DNA from: an uncultured Flavobacteriaceae bacterium
GTDB lineage: Bacteria > Bacteroidota > Bacteroidia > Flavobacteriales > Flavobacteriaceae
DNA length: 54,530 bases
Assembly (NCBI GenBank): GCA_938073895.1
Contig: CALJFB010000055.1
Span: forward strand, 1-54,530
Direction of reading: 5' to 3'
This document shows, piece after piece, positions 44,145-54,422 of this stretch; the stretch's first letter is position 1; the number at the start of each line of letters is the position of its first letter. The notes beneath the pieces are model-generated. The model made no database searches and was not told the origin of the DNA. It was given only the letters and a program-made list of their open reading frames with translations. Made by a program: the position numbers and the translations under genes.

Positions 44145-47100
44145 TTACTTTTTCTCTTTAAATTTAATGCCTTCTGGAAAAAGATTATCTTTATCTAATA
44201 ACTTTTTTTCGGCTTCTTTTTTTAAACGATCTTCTTCGTCCCGAATCTTTTTAGGTTTAAAAATCTTTCGAAGTAACTCGCCAAAGTTATCAAAATCTAC
44301 ATTATAAGAAATACCAACGCCTTGAGTATAGCCTATTTCTTCACCAAAATTCCTAATACTATTTTCTCTATTAAAAACTTTAGCCGTTAGCGTTCCTTCT
44401 TCGTTTAATATAAAATCTACTTGTACATCTCCGGCAATTACAGATTCGCTTTCTCCGCCAACAGGAACTCCAACTTTACCATTAATAAGAATTCTATCTG
44501 TTAACTTAGTTTGAAGTGTTACACCAACTCTATTATCTGTTTGATAATCTGGTCTATTTTGTCCAGCTTCATAATTTAAACCTAGTTGTAATTTATTGTC
44601 TTGATCTGAAAATATACCGTTAATTAAACCATTTAACCGTTCGGTTATTGTACCAGATATATTTACGTTTGCAAATCCGCTGTTAAAAGATCCTGCTGCT
44701 AATAAGAATAAAGCTTGATTTTCGCGTTCTTCTTTAGAGTCTAACCTGTAGTTTAACTCGGACTTAATAGTAGATTCTACTGTTGGAAAGTTAAATTGAT
44801 ACGTTGGATCTGGTTTTTCTAATTTTCCAGATAATTCTATTTCTAATTCTACAGGAATACTTCTATTTATTGGTGTATCTAATAAAGGTGATGGATTTGC
44901 TCTTGTTTTATATATGGCCTTAATGTCTATTAAAGCATCAAAAGGTTTACCATTCCAAGCTAATGTACTTACAACAGGTTCTACTATAAAGTTTTTCTCT
45001 ACAATACCACCATATAAAAAATTATAATCGCCTTTATATATAATGTAATCGCCGTACATATTAAAAGTTCCATTGGTATTAATATTAAATAGTAAAGATC
45101 CTTCGCCTCTACCTGTAATTGTACTTCCAGAAGATTTATCTATTACAATACTAATTTCTGCATCTTGAGTAATATCTAAATCAAAATTCATTTCTAAACC
45201 TTTGGTGTTTTTTATAATAAGCTCTTGTCCTTTTGCTTTAGCTATTTTTTCTTCTTTGGTTAAAAAATGAATAAAAGAGTTATCTCCAAAACTTTCATTA
45301 TCATTTAATGGAATATTAAAAACTGTTCCAGATTCTGTTCTAGCTTCTGCATTTATTGTTAAACCTTCGGTTGGTCCAAAAATCTGTGCATTACCAGATA
45401 TAAATCCAGTACCGTAATAAAGCGCGTCTTCGGTATATTTTGTATCTAATATTAAAAGACGTTTTGTAGATACATTTAAATCTAAACTCCATTTATTAAA
45501 ATTGATGTGATTTATTTTACCTTTTAATAATCCTTTTGTATTTTCTTTTGTATCCGTAATATTAATGCCTTTAAAATCGAAAGTCTGATTGTATAAATCT
45601 ATAACGGCATTTTCTTGAAATTTAAAATCTACATTTAATTCTGGAATTCCTAATCCACCATTATCTATAATAAGTTTACCATTAAAACTGGGCTTGTTAG
45701 CTTTACCTTTTACTTTAATTGTTCCGTTTGCAAAACCTCTAATGTTTTCTAAAACATCTTCTAAAAACGGATTTAAAGGTTCTAAATTAAATTTATTAAA
45801 ATCTGTAGTTAAGTCCATATAAGAATTTTCGTCTGAAAGGTCTATACGTCCTTTTGTAACAAATGTATTTTTTACATCGTCTTTAATTTTGGCAAATACA
45901 TTAAAATTTGTAAGACTATTATTTCCATTAATTTTAGTTTCGAAATCGCCTAATAGCTTATTATTTATTTTAAGTTGATTGATTGTTAAGTTTGCAATTG
46001 GTTTGTACACTTTTTTATTTTGATACCAATCTAACTTACCATCAATCTTACCGGCAAAGGTTACACTATCTATTTCTGGAAGTAATTTTTCTAATTCTAC
46101 ATTCTTAAAATTTAGCTTTAAATCTTTATAATAATCTTCTTTTACTATACCTTGAAATTTAACTTCTTGATTATTATGCGAAATTAAAAACTCTTTTAAA
46201 TCGAAATTCTTAAAATCACGATCAAAAGTGACGTTATTTAACTGGTTTGAATTTTTATTAATTACCCATTTTGTATCATTATATACAATATTGCTGTTTT
46301 TAAATCCAAGAACAGATTTATTATTTTTGTCTATGGTGTAATAAAAACTTAAATCAAATTTATCCTTATTTTGCTTTCCACCAAAGAAATCAGAGCGTAT
46401 ATATAAGGTATCGCTTACAGTAACATTTATTAGATTAAATTTAGAAATATTATAGAACTTAGTATTTAAACTATCTATTTCTACATAAGTATTAAAAAGT
46501 GGATTAGAGTTATCTACTTGAACTTCTATTTTATTTGCAAAATGATCTAAAAGTCCAATTTTTGGCGACTTAAATGTTAGTTTAAATGCTTTTGCATTGT
46601 TTTCTACCTTTCCTTTTATAAATGTATTTTTTCCCAATTCTACTTCAGGAAAAAAGACTTCTACAACTTTGTTATAAATTTTAAAATTGAAATCTAAATA
46701 CTGTTCTGTTTTAAGTTTTATGGGTTTGTAATTACTGTAAATACTTGTTAAAGAGTTTTCAAATAAAGCTGGCAAGTCACTAAATTTAAACTGACCTCTT
46801 AATTCGCCTTCTATAATATCTGGAGAATTTATAGAAATTAAGTGTTCGCTATTACTAAATTGAGATTTAATTCTAAAATCTTTAAACTCGTAATTATCGT
46901 TTTCGTTAGAATAAGTGGTATCGTAAAAAGAGATATCTCCAACAGCATCGTCTAAGCTAGAACCAGTCATTTCTATATCTATAACACCTTTAAAAATAGA
47001 TTTTTGGTCTCTGCTGTAAAAATTTAAAGCCTTAAGATTAGCATAATCTACTTCTGCTAAAAAATTAAAATAATTTTTGGTTTTAGATAAGTCGGCAATA

Positions 47101-48596
47101 CCTTTAAAATCGAGTTTTAAATTCTTATCGTTACTCACAAACTCACCATTAAATTTACTTTGTGCATATGTACCGTTTACGGTTAAGTTTTCGTAGCGGT
47201 ATTTATTATAAACAATGTTTTCAATAGTACCATTTAAGTTAGATATTAGGTTTTCTTTATTAAATCCTTTGCCGTCAACATCTAAGTTTAAATTAGTAAT
47301 TTCTAATAGGTTATCCGATAGCAAAGTCCCTAAATTAAACTCTTTTAAGATAAGGTTTCCTTTATACGATGCATTTTCTATAGAATCTACATTATCTATA
47401 ATTAGATCTGATTTTACAAAGCCAATATCTGTTACCATTTGTAAATTAGAAACTATTTTTTTTGCAGTAATGGTAGATGTTCCCGAAATAGTAAAATTCC
47501 CTAATTCATTAAAAATTTTAGGAATAGAAGCGCCAATTACATTTGGAAGCATTTGGTTTAACTTAGAATAATTTGAAGAAAGCTGATTAAAATTACCTAT
47601 CATTTTAAAATCGTTTTCCGATTTACTAAATAGGTTTTTAAAAGTAATATCTCCTTTAATAATGGTGTTTTTATTGGTTTTTAAATCAATATTAGACACG
47701 CTTAAATTATTTAAAGTTCCTTTAAAATTTGCAGAAAAATTGGCGTTTTGGTTAGTTCCAAACTCGTTATAAAACGTATTTAGGTCTTTTAAATCTATTT
47801 TAGAATCTTTAAAATTGGCTTCAACTTTAACTTTATCTACAAAATATTTTAAATCTTCTCTTTTATATAAAAACTTTAAATCGCCTTTTAATTCCGAATT
47901 TGGTGTACTTATTTTTAAATTATTAAATACCATATCAGTAATGGTATATTTAAAATTAGTAGATAAGTTATCAACCTTTAAACCTCTAGAATCATTAAAA
48001 GAAAAGGTATTAAATCTGGCTTCTACATCGCTTCCGTTAATTAAAAAATTAGTTCCGTTAAGTTGTAAATTGGTAAAATCTAAAATTCTTGGTATTTCTA
48101 AATTATCGTCTGCGTAAATAAATCTAGAATTTGTAAAAGTAACATCGCTACTGGATAGAAGAAATTTAGATGTTGATGGTTTAGGATTATCTTCATCAAA
48201 GCGAGCTACAAAAATATCTAAGTTGGTTTCTGTCTCACCTTTATAGGTTCTAATATGAAGTAAAAGTTGCTCAATATCTATATCGCCAAAATTCAATTTT
48301 CCGTTATAAACGTTCGTAACATTTAAAATAGATGTATTTAATTCTTTAGCTTTAATTAATGTATTTTTCTTGTAATCTTTAATTAAAACACCTTTAAGTT
48401 CTATATCTAAATTAAATTGTAAGCCTACTTTTTCTACAAAAATACTAGTTTTAAAATCTTTGTTTAATTGATTGGTAACATATTGCCCTAAACGAGTTTG
48501 TATTACAGGAATAGACATAAATAAGACCAAAATAATAAAGAGCAGCGCAAAAATGGCCACTATTTTCCCTATTACTTTTAAAAATCTTTTAATCAA
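44145..48596 (-). CDS. tamB: Translocation and assembly module protein TamB (DUF490)
   Basis: 1483 residues. A single N-terminal helix (about 8-30) anchors it in the inner membrane. It then spans the periplasm as a long beta-rich, repetitive body of AsmA/DUF490-like strands. The C-terminal DUF490 region (about 1080-1440) holds GDYIIYKGDYNFLYGG and the terminal ISYNVDFDNFGELL. TamB-like proteins bridge the two membranes and move phospholipids to the outer membrane or help barrel assembly with TamA/BamA. It ends in a charged Lys/Glu tail (about 40 residues). Divergent from tsaD; a -7 box lies at 48666-48673. Confidence 0.93.
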   Translation of the reverse strand: MIKRFLKVIGKIVAIFALLFIILVLFMSIPVIQTRLGQYVTNQLNKDFKTSIFVEKVGLQFNLDIELKGVLIKDYKKNTLIKAKELNTSILNVTNVYNGKLNFGDIDIEQLLLHIRTYKGETETNLDIFVARFDEDNPKPSTSKFLLSSSDVTFTNSRFIYADDNLEIPRILDFTNLQLNGTNFLINGSDVEARFNTFSFNDSRGLKVDNLSTNFKYTITDMVFNNLKISTPNSELKGDLKFLYKREDLKYFVDKVKVEANFKDSKIDLKDLNTFYNEFGTNQNANFSANFKGTLNNLSVSNIDLKTNKNTIIKGDITFKNLFSKSENDFKMIGNFNQLSSNYSKLNQMLPNVIGASIPKIFNELGNFTISGTSTITAKKIVSNLQMVTDIGFVKSDLIIDNVDSIENASYKGNLILKEFNLGTLLSDNLLEITNLNLDVDGKGFNKENLISNLNGTIENIVYNKYRYENLTVNGTYAQSKFNGEFVSNDKNLKLDFKGIADLSKTKNYFNFLAEVDYANLKALNFYSRDQKSIFKGVIDIEMTGSSLDDAVGDISFYDTTYSNENDNYEFKDFRIKSQFSNSEHLISINSPDIIEGELRGQFKFSDLPALFENSLTSIYSNYKPIKLKTEQYLDFNFKIYNKVVEVFFPEVELGKNTFIKGKVENNAKAFKLTFKSPKIGLLDHFANKIEVQVDNSNPLFNTYVEIDSLNTKFYNISKFNLINVTVSDTLYIRSDFFGGKQNKDKFDLSFYYTIDKNNKSVLGFKNSNIVYNDTKWVINKNSNQLNNVTFDRDFKNFDLKEFLISHNNQEVKFQGIVKEDYYKDLKLNFKNVELEKLLPEIDSVTFAGKIDGKLDWYQNKKVYKPIANLTINQLKINNKLLGDFETKINGNNSLTNFNVFAKIKDDVKNTFVTKGRIDLSDENSYMDLTTDFNKFNLEPLNPFLEDVLENIRGFANGTIKVKGKANKPSFNGKLIIDNGGLGIPELNVDFKFQENAVIDLYNQTFDFKGINITDTKENTKGLLKGKINHINFNKWSLDLNVSTKRLLILDTKYTEDALYYGTGFISGNAQIFGPTEGLTINAEARTESGTVFNIPLNDNESFGDNSFIHFLTKEEKIAKAKGQELIIKNTKGLEMNFDLDITQDAEISIVIDKSSGSTITGRGEGSLLFNINTNGTFNMYGDYIIYKGDYNFLYGGIVEKNFIVEPVVSTLAWNGKPFDALIDIKAIYKTRANPSPLLDTPINRSIPVELEIELSGKLEKPDPTYQFNFPTVESTIKSELNYRLDSKEERENQALFLLAAGSFNSGFANVNISGTITERLNGLINGIFSDQDNKLQLGLNYEAGQNRPDYQTDNRVGVTLQTKLTDRILINGKVGVPVGGESESVIAGDVQVDFILNEEGTLTAKVFNRENSIRNFGEEIGYTQGVGISYNVDFDNFGELLRKIFKPKKIRDEEDRLKKEAEKKLLDKDNLFPEGIKFKEKK

Positions 48597-48665
48597 CTCT
48601 ACGTATTTTAAGAATTAAAGCTACAATATAATTGTAAACCTTGTAATGTTTTGCGTAATTTGTTT

Positions 48666-48673
48666 CAAAATTA
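48666..48673 (-). promoter_or_regulatory. -7 promoter box of tamB
   Basis: TAATTTTG on the minus strand is an exact TAnnTTTG, 70 bases before the tamB ATG, in the 102-base divergent gap with tsaD. No exact plus-strand box for tsaD was found. Confidence 0.4.
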
Positions 48674-48698
48674 CAAATATTGTGCCTAAATAAGCTTA

Positions 48699-49721
48699 AT
48701 GAAATCAGAAAATATATATATTCTAGGAATTGAAAGTTCTTGCGATGATACCGCAGCAGCAGTACTTTGTAACGACACTATTTTAAGTAATGTTGTGGCA
48801 ACTCAAAAAATTCATGAAGAATATGGCGGCGTTGTACCAGAATTAGCATCTAGAGCACACCAACAAAACATAGTTCCTGTTGTAAACCAAGCCTTAAAAA
48901 AAGCTGGTATTACCAAAGATCAATTACATGCTATTGCATTTACGCAAGGTCCAGGATTAATGGGTTCTTTATTAGTTGGAACGTCTTTTGCTAAATCTTT
49001 AGCTTTTGGGTTAGATATTCCGCTAATTTCTGTAAATCATATGCAAGCGCATATTTTAGCACATTTTATAAATGAAGAAAGTCAAGTTAAGCCAGATTTT
49101 CCATTTTTAGCAATGACAATTTCTGGTGGACATACACAAATTGTTCAAGTAGATAGTTATTTTAAAATGACTGTAATTGGAGAAACCATTGACGATGCTG
49201 TTGGTGAAGCCTTCGATAAAAGCGGAAAACTTTTAGGTTTAGGCTATCCTGCAGGTCCAGAAATAGACCGACGCGCAAAACTAGGAAATCCAAAAGCTTT
49301 TCCTTTTACAAAACCAAAAGTAGATGGCTTAAACTTTAGTTTCTCTGGATTTAAAACAGCTGTTTTATACTTTATTCAGCGCGAAGTAAAGAAAAACCCA
49401 AACTTTATTACAGAAAACTTAAACGATATTTGTGCCTCAATACAATACACAATTATTGGTATATTAATAGACAAATTAAAAAAAGCCAGTACACAAACTA
49501 ATATTAAACATATTGCAATTGGCGGTGGCGTTTCGGCAAATTCTGGAATTAGAGAAGCGTTAAAAACTGGCGAACAAAAATTTGGATGGACAACTTACGT
49601 TCCTAAATTTGAATACACTACAGATAACGCTGCAATGATTGCTATTGTTGGCTATTTAAAATATTTAGAAAACGATTTTGCCGACCAAAATATTATGGCT
49701 ACATCTCGATTAAAAATTTAA
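48699..49721 (+). CDS. tsaD: tRNA N6-adenosine threonylcarbamoyltransferase
   Basis: 340 residues. The N-terminal LGIESSCDDTAAAV (9-22), the metal-binding H114 and H118 in VNHMQAHILAHF, SGGHTQIV and the C-terminal GGGVSANSGIRE with D in TTDNAAMIA are the family marks. It transfers the threonylcarbamoyl group to A37 of tRNAs that read ANN codons. The gene leads a plus-strand run: a lipoprotein gene begins 43 bases later and rsmE follows. Confidence 0.97.
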   Translation: MKSENIYILGIESSCDDTAAAVLCNDTILSNVVATQKIHEEYGGVVPELASRAHQQNIVPVVNQALKKAGITKDQLHAIAFTQGPGLMGSLLVGTSFAKSLAFGLDIPLISVNHMQAHILAHFINEESQVKPDFPFLAMTISGGHTQIVQVDSYFKMTVIGETIDDAVGEAFDKSGKLLGLGYPAGPEIDRRAKLGNPKAFPFTKPKVDGLNFSFSGFKTAVLYFIQREVKKNPNFITENLNDICASIQYTIIGILIDKLKKASTQTNIKHIAIGGGVSANSGIREALKTGEQKFGWTTYVPKFEYTTDNAAMIAIVGYLKYLENDFADQNIMATSRLKI

Positions 49722-49764
49722 ATTAGCCTTTTTTATGAAACTTTTTTTTAGAACTACTAGTTGC

Positions 49765-50172
49765 ATGAAAAATAACCTAAAAACTATAGTATTAAGCCTT
49801 TTTTTAGCTCTAATTTCTAGTTGCAGCGACTCTATTAGATGTAATAATAGCATAGAACCAAAACTTATAAAAAAAACGTTGGCAAGCGGTAATTTATTTA
49901 CATCATATTCAGAATTTATAGCATTCGATTATACTGCCAGTAATGGTTACGCAGTTCATAATATTTATTACACCATAGAAGGTAGTTTACCAAATAGTGT
50001 AGCACACCAAAAAATAGATAATAGAATAGAGTTTTACGGAATACCAACTACTGGAGGAACATTTAATTTTAAAGTTAAAGTTACTCTAGATTCTAAATCT
50101 TATAATGGAGAAGATGTTGGCAGCGATTGCTCTTCTTCAACACAAAAAAATTACAAAATTATTATAAACTAA
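49765..50172 (+). CDS. Putative lipoprotein, unknown function
   Basis: 135 residues from the ATG at 49765. The signal peptide MKNNLKTIVLSLFLALISS is followed by the lipobox Cys at residue 20 (ISSC). The mature part is about 115 residues, mostly beta, with YYTIEGSLP and a C-terminal TFNFKVKVTL suggesting an Ig-like or PKD-like fold, and Cys residues that could pair. The frame opens 10 codons earlier, but that start would bury the signal peptide. It ends 4 bases before rsmE. No family recognised. Confidence 0.7.
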   Translation: MKNNLKTIVLSLFLALISSCSDSIRCNNSIEPKLIKKTLASGNLFTSYSEFIAFDYTASNGYAVHNIYYTIEGSLPNSVAHQKIDNRIEFYGIPTTGGTFNFKVKVTLDSKSYNGEDVGSDCSSSTQKNYKIIIN

Positions 50173-50176
50173 AGCT

Positions 50177-50884
50177 ATGCAACTTTTTTATTCTCCAGAA
50201 CTAACAAATACCAACAAAACATTTATGTTTTCTAAAGAAGAAAGCAAGCACATAGTTAGAGTTTTACGTAAAAAAGAAAAAGATGTCCTATTTGTTACCA
50301 ATGGTAAAGGGTTTATTTTTAAATGTGAAATAAATACTGCTAACGATAAAAAATGTGAAGTTTCTATAATTGAAACCACACTACAAGAACCACAAAAATA
50401 CAACTTACACTTAGCAGTTGCACCTACAAAAATGAACGACAGATATGAGTGGTTTTTAGAAAAAGCTACCGAAATTGGTATAACAGAAATAACACCAATT
50501 ATCTGCGATCATAGCGAAAGAAAAGTTATTAAAACAGAACGCTTTGAGAAAATTTTAGAATCGGCAACCAAACAATCTTTAAGCGCATACAAACCTATTT
50601 TGAACAACGCTATTCCTTTAAAAAACTTTATAGAAAACACAACTACAACCACCAAATTTATAGCACATTGCGAGGAAACAGAAAAAAAATCGCTTAAAAA
50701 GGAATTACAACCTAATAAAGATTATTTAATATTAATTGGTCCAGAAGGCGATTTTAGTCAAAAAGAAATAGATTTAGCTTTAAAACACAATTTTATTCCT
50801 GTAACTTTGGGAGAAACACGTTTACGAACAGAAACTGCAGCTATTGTAGCTTGCCATAGTGTAGCTTTTATAAACGAACTATAA
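50177..50884 (+). CDS. rsmE: 16S rRNA (uracil(1498)-N(3))-methyltransferase
   Basis: 235 residues. The N-terminal PUA-like part (1-70) has EESKHIVRVLRKKEKD. The SPOUT domain shows APTKMNDRYEWFLEKATEIG (about 79-98), the knot motif LIGPEGDFSQKEIDLA and the final LGETRLRTETAAI. It methylates U1498 of 16S rRNA in assembled 30S subunits. In close order between a lipoprotein gene (4 bases) and a DUF4159 gene (10 bases). Confidence 0.95.
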   Translation: MQLFYSPELTNTNKTFMFSKEESKHIVRVLRKKEKDVLFVTNGKGFIFKCEINTANDKKCEVSIIETTLQEPQKYNLHLAVAPTKMNDRYEWFLEKATEIGITEITPIICDHSERKVIKTERFEKILESATKQSLSAYKPILNNAIPLKNFIENTTTTTKFIAHCEETEKKSLKKELQPNKDYLILIGPEGDFSQKEIDLALKHNFIPVTLGETRLRTETAAIVACHSVAFINEL

Positions 50885-50894
50885 TTTTATTAAA

Positions 50895-51536
50895 ATGAAT
50901 AGATTATTTACCATTTTGGCTTTACTCCTATTTTCTTTTAGTACTGCTCAAAATATAGCAGTTTTAAAATATAATGGCGGCGGAGATTGGTATAGTAATC
51001 CCACATCTTTACCAAACTTAGCTAAATTTTGTAATACTGAAATTGAAACTGCTATAAACGAAAAAATTGCAACTGTAGAAGTTGGAAGTATTGACTTGTT
51101 TGAGTATCCTTTTGTACATATGACAGGTCATGGAAATGTGGTTTTTAATACTAATGAAGCTTTAAATTTACGCAATTATCTTAATGCTGGCGGATTTCTC
51201 CATATAGACGATAATTACGGCATGTTGCCTTATGTAACCAAAGCCTTAAAAGATGTTTATCCTAATCAAGAACTATTAGAATTACCACCAAATCATCCTA
51301 TTTTTACATCTGCATTTAATTTTAGTAAAGGTTTACCTAAAATTCACGAACACGATGGCAAACGTCCGCAAGCATTTGGTTTATATCATAAAGGAAGATT
51401 AGTCGTTCTACTTACCGTAGAATCTGATCTTGGCGATGGTTGGGAAGATTCCGAAGTGCATAATGATCCAGAAGATGTACGTTTAAAAGCTTTACAAATG
51501 GGCGCAAATATTATAAAATATGTGTTTTTTAATTAA
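50895..51536 (+). CDS. DUF4159 domain protein, exported
   Basis: 213 residues with signal peptide MNRLFTILALLLFSFSTA. The rest is one DUF4159 domain: AVLKYNGGGDWYSNPTSLPNL (about 22-42), FVHMTGHGNVVF, LNAGGFLHIDDNYG and a conserved C-terminal end NDPEDVRLKALQMGANII. The fold resembles glutamine-amidotransferase-like domains without a catalytic Cys. Function unknown. In other bacteria DUF4159 genes often neighbour MoxR/vWA clusters, but none is seen here. Confidence 0.87.
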   Translation: MNRLFTILALLLFSFSTAQNIAVLKYNGGGDWYSNPTSLPNLAKFCNTEIETAINEKIATVEVGSIDLFEYPFVHMTGHGNVVFNTNEALNLRNYLNAGGFLHIDDNYGMLPYVTKALKDVYPNQELLELPPNHPIFTSAFNFSKGLPKIHEHDGKRPQAFGLYHKGRLVVLLTVESDLGDGWEDSEVHNDPEDVRLKALQMGANIIKYVFFN

Positions 51537-51599
51537 ATTATATATCTAAACTTAGAAATCTTAAATGCTTAGATTTTAAAAAACTTTTAACTCTAACAA

Positions 51600-52100
51600 A
51601 TGCAACTTAATCATTACAATACGTCATTTAAAGAACAAACATTTCCAATAATTGTAATTTGCGATAATGTTACAAATGCTCCAAATGTGGGCAGTTTATT
51701 TAGAATTTGCGACGCTTTTGGTGTAGAACAGTTAGTATTCTGTGGCGATGTTAATCCTATTAGCAGAAAAATGACAAAAACGTCTCGTGCTACAGAAAAG
51801 GTTGTGAATTATAAAGTGGTTACTGATTTGAAAACGCAAGTTCTTCAACTAAAAAAAGAAGGTTATACTATTTTATGTTTGGAAATTACTAGCAATAGCA
51901 AATCTATTCATGAGTATAAACTTCAAAAAAATCAAAAAACAGTTTTAATTATTGGCGATGAAAACTTTGGTATTCACGAAGATATTTTAGAGTTAAGCAG
52001 CGCTATACTTCATATAAATATGTTTGGTCAAAACAGCAGTATGAATGTTGTACAAGCTACTAACATTGCCTTATACGAGTTTACAAAGCAATTGCAATAA
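51600..52100 (+). CDS. TrmH/SpoU family RNA methyltransferase (short form)
   Basis: 166 residues, the SPOUT catalytic domain alone. Motif 1 is NVTNAPNVGSLFRICDAFG (about 23-41), with the conserved Asn and Arg. Motif 2 is TVLIIGDENFGIHEDIL, and motif 3 is INMFGQNSSMNVVQATNIALYE. The N-terminal substrate-binding domain of RlmB/TrmH is missing, as in other short SpoU proteins. The RNA target (probably 2'-O-methylation of tRNA or rRNA) is not known. Confidence 0.88.
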   Translation: MQLNHYNTSFKEQTFPIIVICDNVTNAPNVGSLFRICDAFGVEQLVFCGDVNPISRKMTKTSRATEKVVNYKVVTDLKTQVLQLKKEGYTILCLEITSNSKSIHEYKLQKNQKTVLIIGDENFGIHEDILELSSAILHINMFGQNSSMNVVQATNIALYEFTKQLQ

Positions 52101-52144
52101 TTTCAAGTTAAAAAGTATTAGATTTACAATATAAACCAAATTTT

Positions 52145-53239
52145 GTGACTTCAAAACAACTTACATACGGAATACTTAAAGCTTTAGCCATAATTGGTGG
52201 TGTTTTTTTAGTATTATTCTTTTTATATAAAATTCAATCTGTAATAGTTTACATCTTAATTGCAGGTGTAGTTTCTTTGGTTGGAAGACCAATAGTGTTT
52301 TTTCTAAGGCGACGTTTAAAATTTAATAATACAGTAGCTGTTATTGCAACAATGTTGTTGCTAGTAAGCTTGTTAATAGGTTTAATAATTCTATTTATTC
52401 CATTAATTACTGAGCAAGGACAAAATTTATCTTTATTGGATATAGATGGTTTAAAAGGTAATTTAGAAGGTTTATACAAAGAGATTTTAACGCATTATGA
52501 TATTAAAACCCAAGATGTAGAGCAATCTTTAAAAAACTCTAATCTTTTAGGAAAAATAGACTATTCGCTAATTCCAAACCTTTTAAATGGCTTAGTTAGC
52601 GGCTTAGGAAATTTTAGTATTGGATTATTTTCGGTATTATTTATATCGTTTTTCTTTCTTAAAGATAGTAAGTTATTTGAAGATGGCATAATGACCTTTA
52701 TTCCAAAAGGTACCGAAAATCGTTCTAAACGCTCATTTAACACCATAAAAGACTTATTATCACGTTATTTTGTTGGATTAATTTTTCAGATTTTAATTCT
52801 ATTTGTAATCTATACCATAACCTTACTTTTATTTGGAATTGACAATGCAGTTGTAATTGCATTTTTATGTGCATTACTTAATTTAATTCCTTATGTTGGA
52901 CCTTTAGTTAGTGCCTTTTTAATGATTATTTTAACAATGACAAGTAATCTTGGTGAAAGCTTTAGCGATATTATTTTACCAAAAACTATGTATGTAATGA
53001 TTGGCTTTATTATAGCTCAATTGGTAGACAATTTCTTTAGTCAGCCAATAATTTTTTCAAAAAGTGTAAAGTCGCATCCATTAGAAATTTTCTTAATTAT
53101 TATTGTAGCTGGAATTCTTTTTGGTATTATTGGATTAATAGTTGCTATTCCTGCTTACACAGCTTTAAAAGTGATTTTAAAAGAGTTTTTGTCTGATAAT
53201 AAAGTAGTAAAAAAACTAACCAAAAATCTAGATGATTAG
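52145..53239 (+). CDS. AI-2E family transporter (PF01594)
   Basis: 364 residues from a GTG start. About eight membrane helices: a first pair (about 9-45), a loop-rich periplasmic region (about 95-150), then a C-terminal block including the family motif FLCALLNLIPYVGPLVSAFLM (about 240-260) and a last helix pair. Members include exporters of autoinducer-2 and Na+(Li+)/H+ antiporters; the actual substrate is open. Its stop overlaps the ATG of the next gene by 8 bases, so the two are translated together. Confidence 0.9.
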   Translation: MTSKQLTYGILKALAIIGGVFLVLFFLYKIQSVIVYILIAGVVSLVGRPIVFFLRRRLKFNNTVAVIATMLLLVSLLIGLIILFIPLITEQGQNLSLLDIDGLKGNLEGLYKEILTHYDIKTQDVEQSLKNSNLLGKIDYSLIPNLLNGLVSGLGNFSIGLFSVLFISFFFLKDSKLFEDGIMTFIPKGTENRSKRSFNTIKDLLSRYFVGLIFQILILFVIYTITLLLFGIDNAVVIAFLCALLNLIPYVGPLVSAFLMIILTMTSNLGESFSDIILPKTMYVMIGFIIAQLVDNFFSQPIIFSKSVKSHPLEIFLIIIVAGILFGIIGLIVAIPAYTALKVILKEFLSDNKVVKKLTKNLDD

Positions 53240-54422
53240 TTTTAATAAAGATATACTAAGCATTAAAGTTCAGTCTTTTATAAATTTAAGTTTAAACGCT
53301 GAAATCTCAACATTAGTTCTAAAAGGTATTCCTTTTTCTAATCTTGAAGCTAAAGAAGTTATTGAACAAATAGAAGCTAAAAAACGCTGTAAAACAAAGC
53401 TTACAAGTTGGTATAATACAGACCAAATTTACTATCCAAACAAGCTAAATATTGAGCAAACCTCTTCGGAAATTACTGCAAATTACAAAGCTAATTTAAT
53501 AAAAGGAAAATCTATAATTGACCTTACTGGTGGTTTTGGTGTAGATTGCTTTTCGTTTTCTAAAACGTTTAGTCAAGTTACACATTGCGAAATAAATCCT
53601 ATACTTTCTGAGATTGTAAAGCATAATTTTAAGCAATTAAAAACAACAAATATTACATGCATTGCTACTAACGGTATTGAAGCTCTTAAAACGACCAAAA
53701 ATAGTTTTGATTGGATTTATATAGATCCATCTAGACGTAGTGATATTAAAGGAAAAGTATTTTTACTAAACGATTGTTTGCCAAATATTCCTAAGTATTT
53801 AAAAGACTTGTTTAAAAAGTCTAATAGTATAATGATTAAAACATCGCCATTATTAGACATTTCTTCTGGTATAAGCGAATTAAGTCACGTAAAAACCATA
53901 TATATTGTAGCTTTAAACAATGAAGTTAAAGAGCTACTTTGGATTTTGGAGAAAGATTATTTGGGAGATATTGATATAAAAACTGTAAATATTAAAAACA
54001 ACTTAGAGACTAATTTTAATTTTAACCTCGTAGAAGAATCCACTAACGATGCAAATTATAGCGTACCACTAACCTACTTATACGAGCCAAATGTGGCTAT
54101 ATTAAAAGCTGGTGCATTTAATGTGTTAGGAACTAAACTGGACGTAAAGAAACTTCATAAGCATTCTCATTTATACACAAGTTCTAGATTAATAGTGTTT
54201 CCTGGAAGAAGTTTTAAAATTATTAATAAGCTGCCTTATAATAAAAAAGCTTTTAAAAAAGCCTTTAAAGAACCTAAAGCCAACATAACTACACGTAATT
54301 TTCCCGATAAAGTAGATGTTATTCGTAAAAAGCTAAATCTAAAAGATGGCGGAAATAGTTATATCTTTTTTACCACAGATCTCAATGATGCTAAAATTAT
54401 ATTAGTCTGCGAAAAAGTGTAA
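53232..54422 (+). CDS. Class I SAM-dependent methyltransferase with THUMP-like domain
   Basis: 396 residues. A helical N-terminus (1-90) precedes the SAM domain: DLTGGFGVD (97-105), HCEINP for the ribose-binding acidic residue, and IYIDPSRR (163-170) in place of the usual NPPY, a form seen in RNA-modifying members. The C-terminal part (about 310-396) matches the THUMP-like domain (SRLIVFPGRSFKII, NITTRNFP). RNA methylation is likely but the target is unknown. Coupled to the permease gene by an 8-base overlap. Confidence 0.87.
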   Translation: MISFNKDILSIKVQSFINLSLNAEISTLVLKGIPFSNLEAKEVIEQIEAKKRCKTKLTSWYNTDQIYYPNKLNIEQTSSEITANYKANLIKGKSIIDLTGGFGVDCFSFSKTFSQVTHCEINPILSEIVKHNFKQLKTTNITCIATNGIEALKTTKNSFDWIYIDPSRRSDIKGKVFLLNDCLPNIPKYLKDLFKKSNSIMIKTSPLLDISSGISELSHVKTIYIVALNNEVKELLWILEKDYLGDIDIKTVNIKNNLETNFNFNLVEESTNDANYSVPLTYLYEPNVAILKAGAFNVLGTKLDVKKLHKHSHLYTSSRLIVFPGRSFKIINKLPYNKKAFKKAFKEPKANITTRNFPDKVDVIRKKLNLKDGGNSYIFFTTDLNDAKIILVCEKV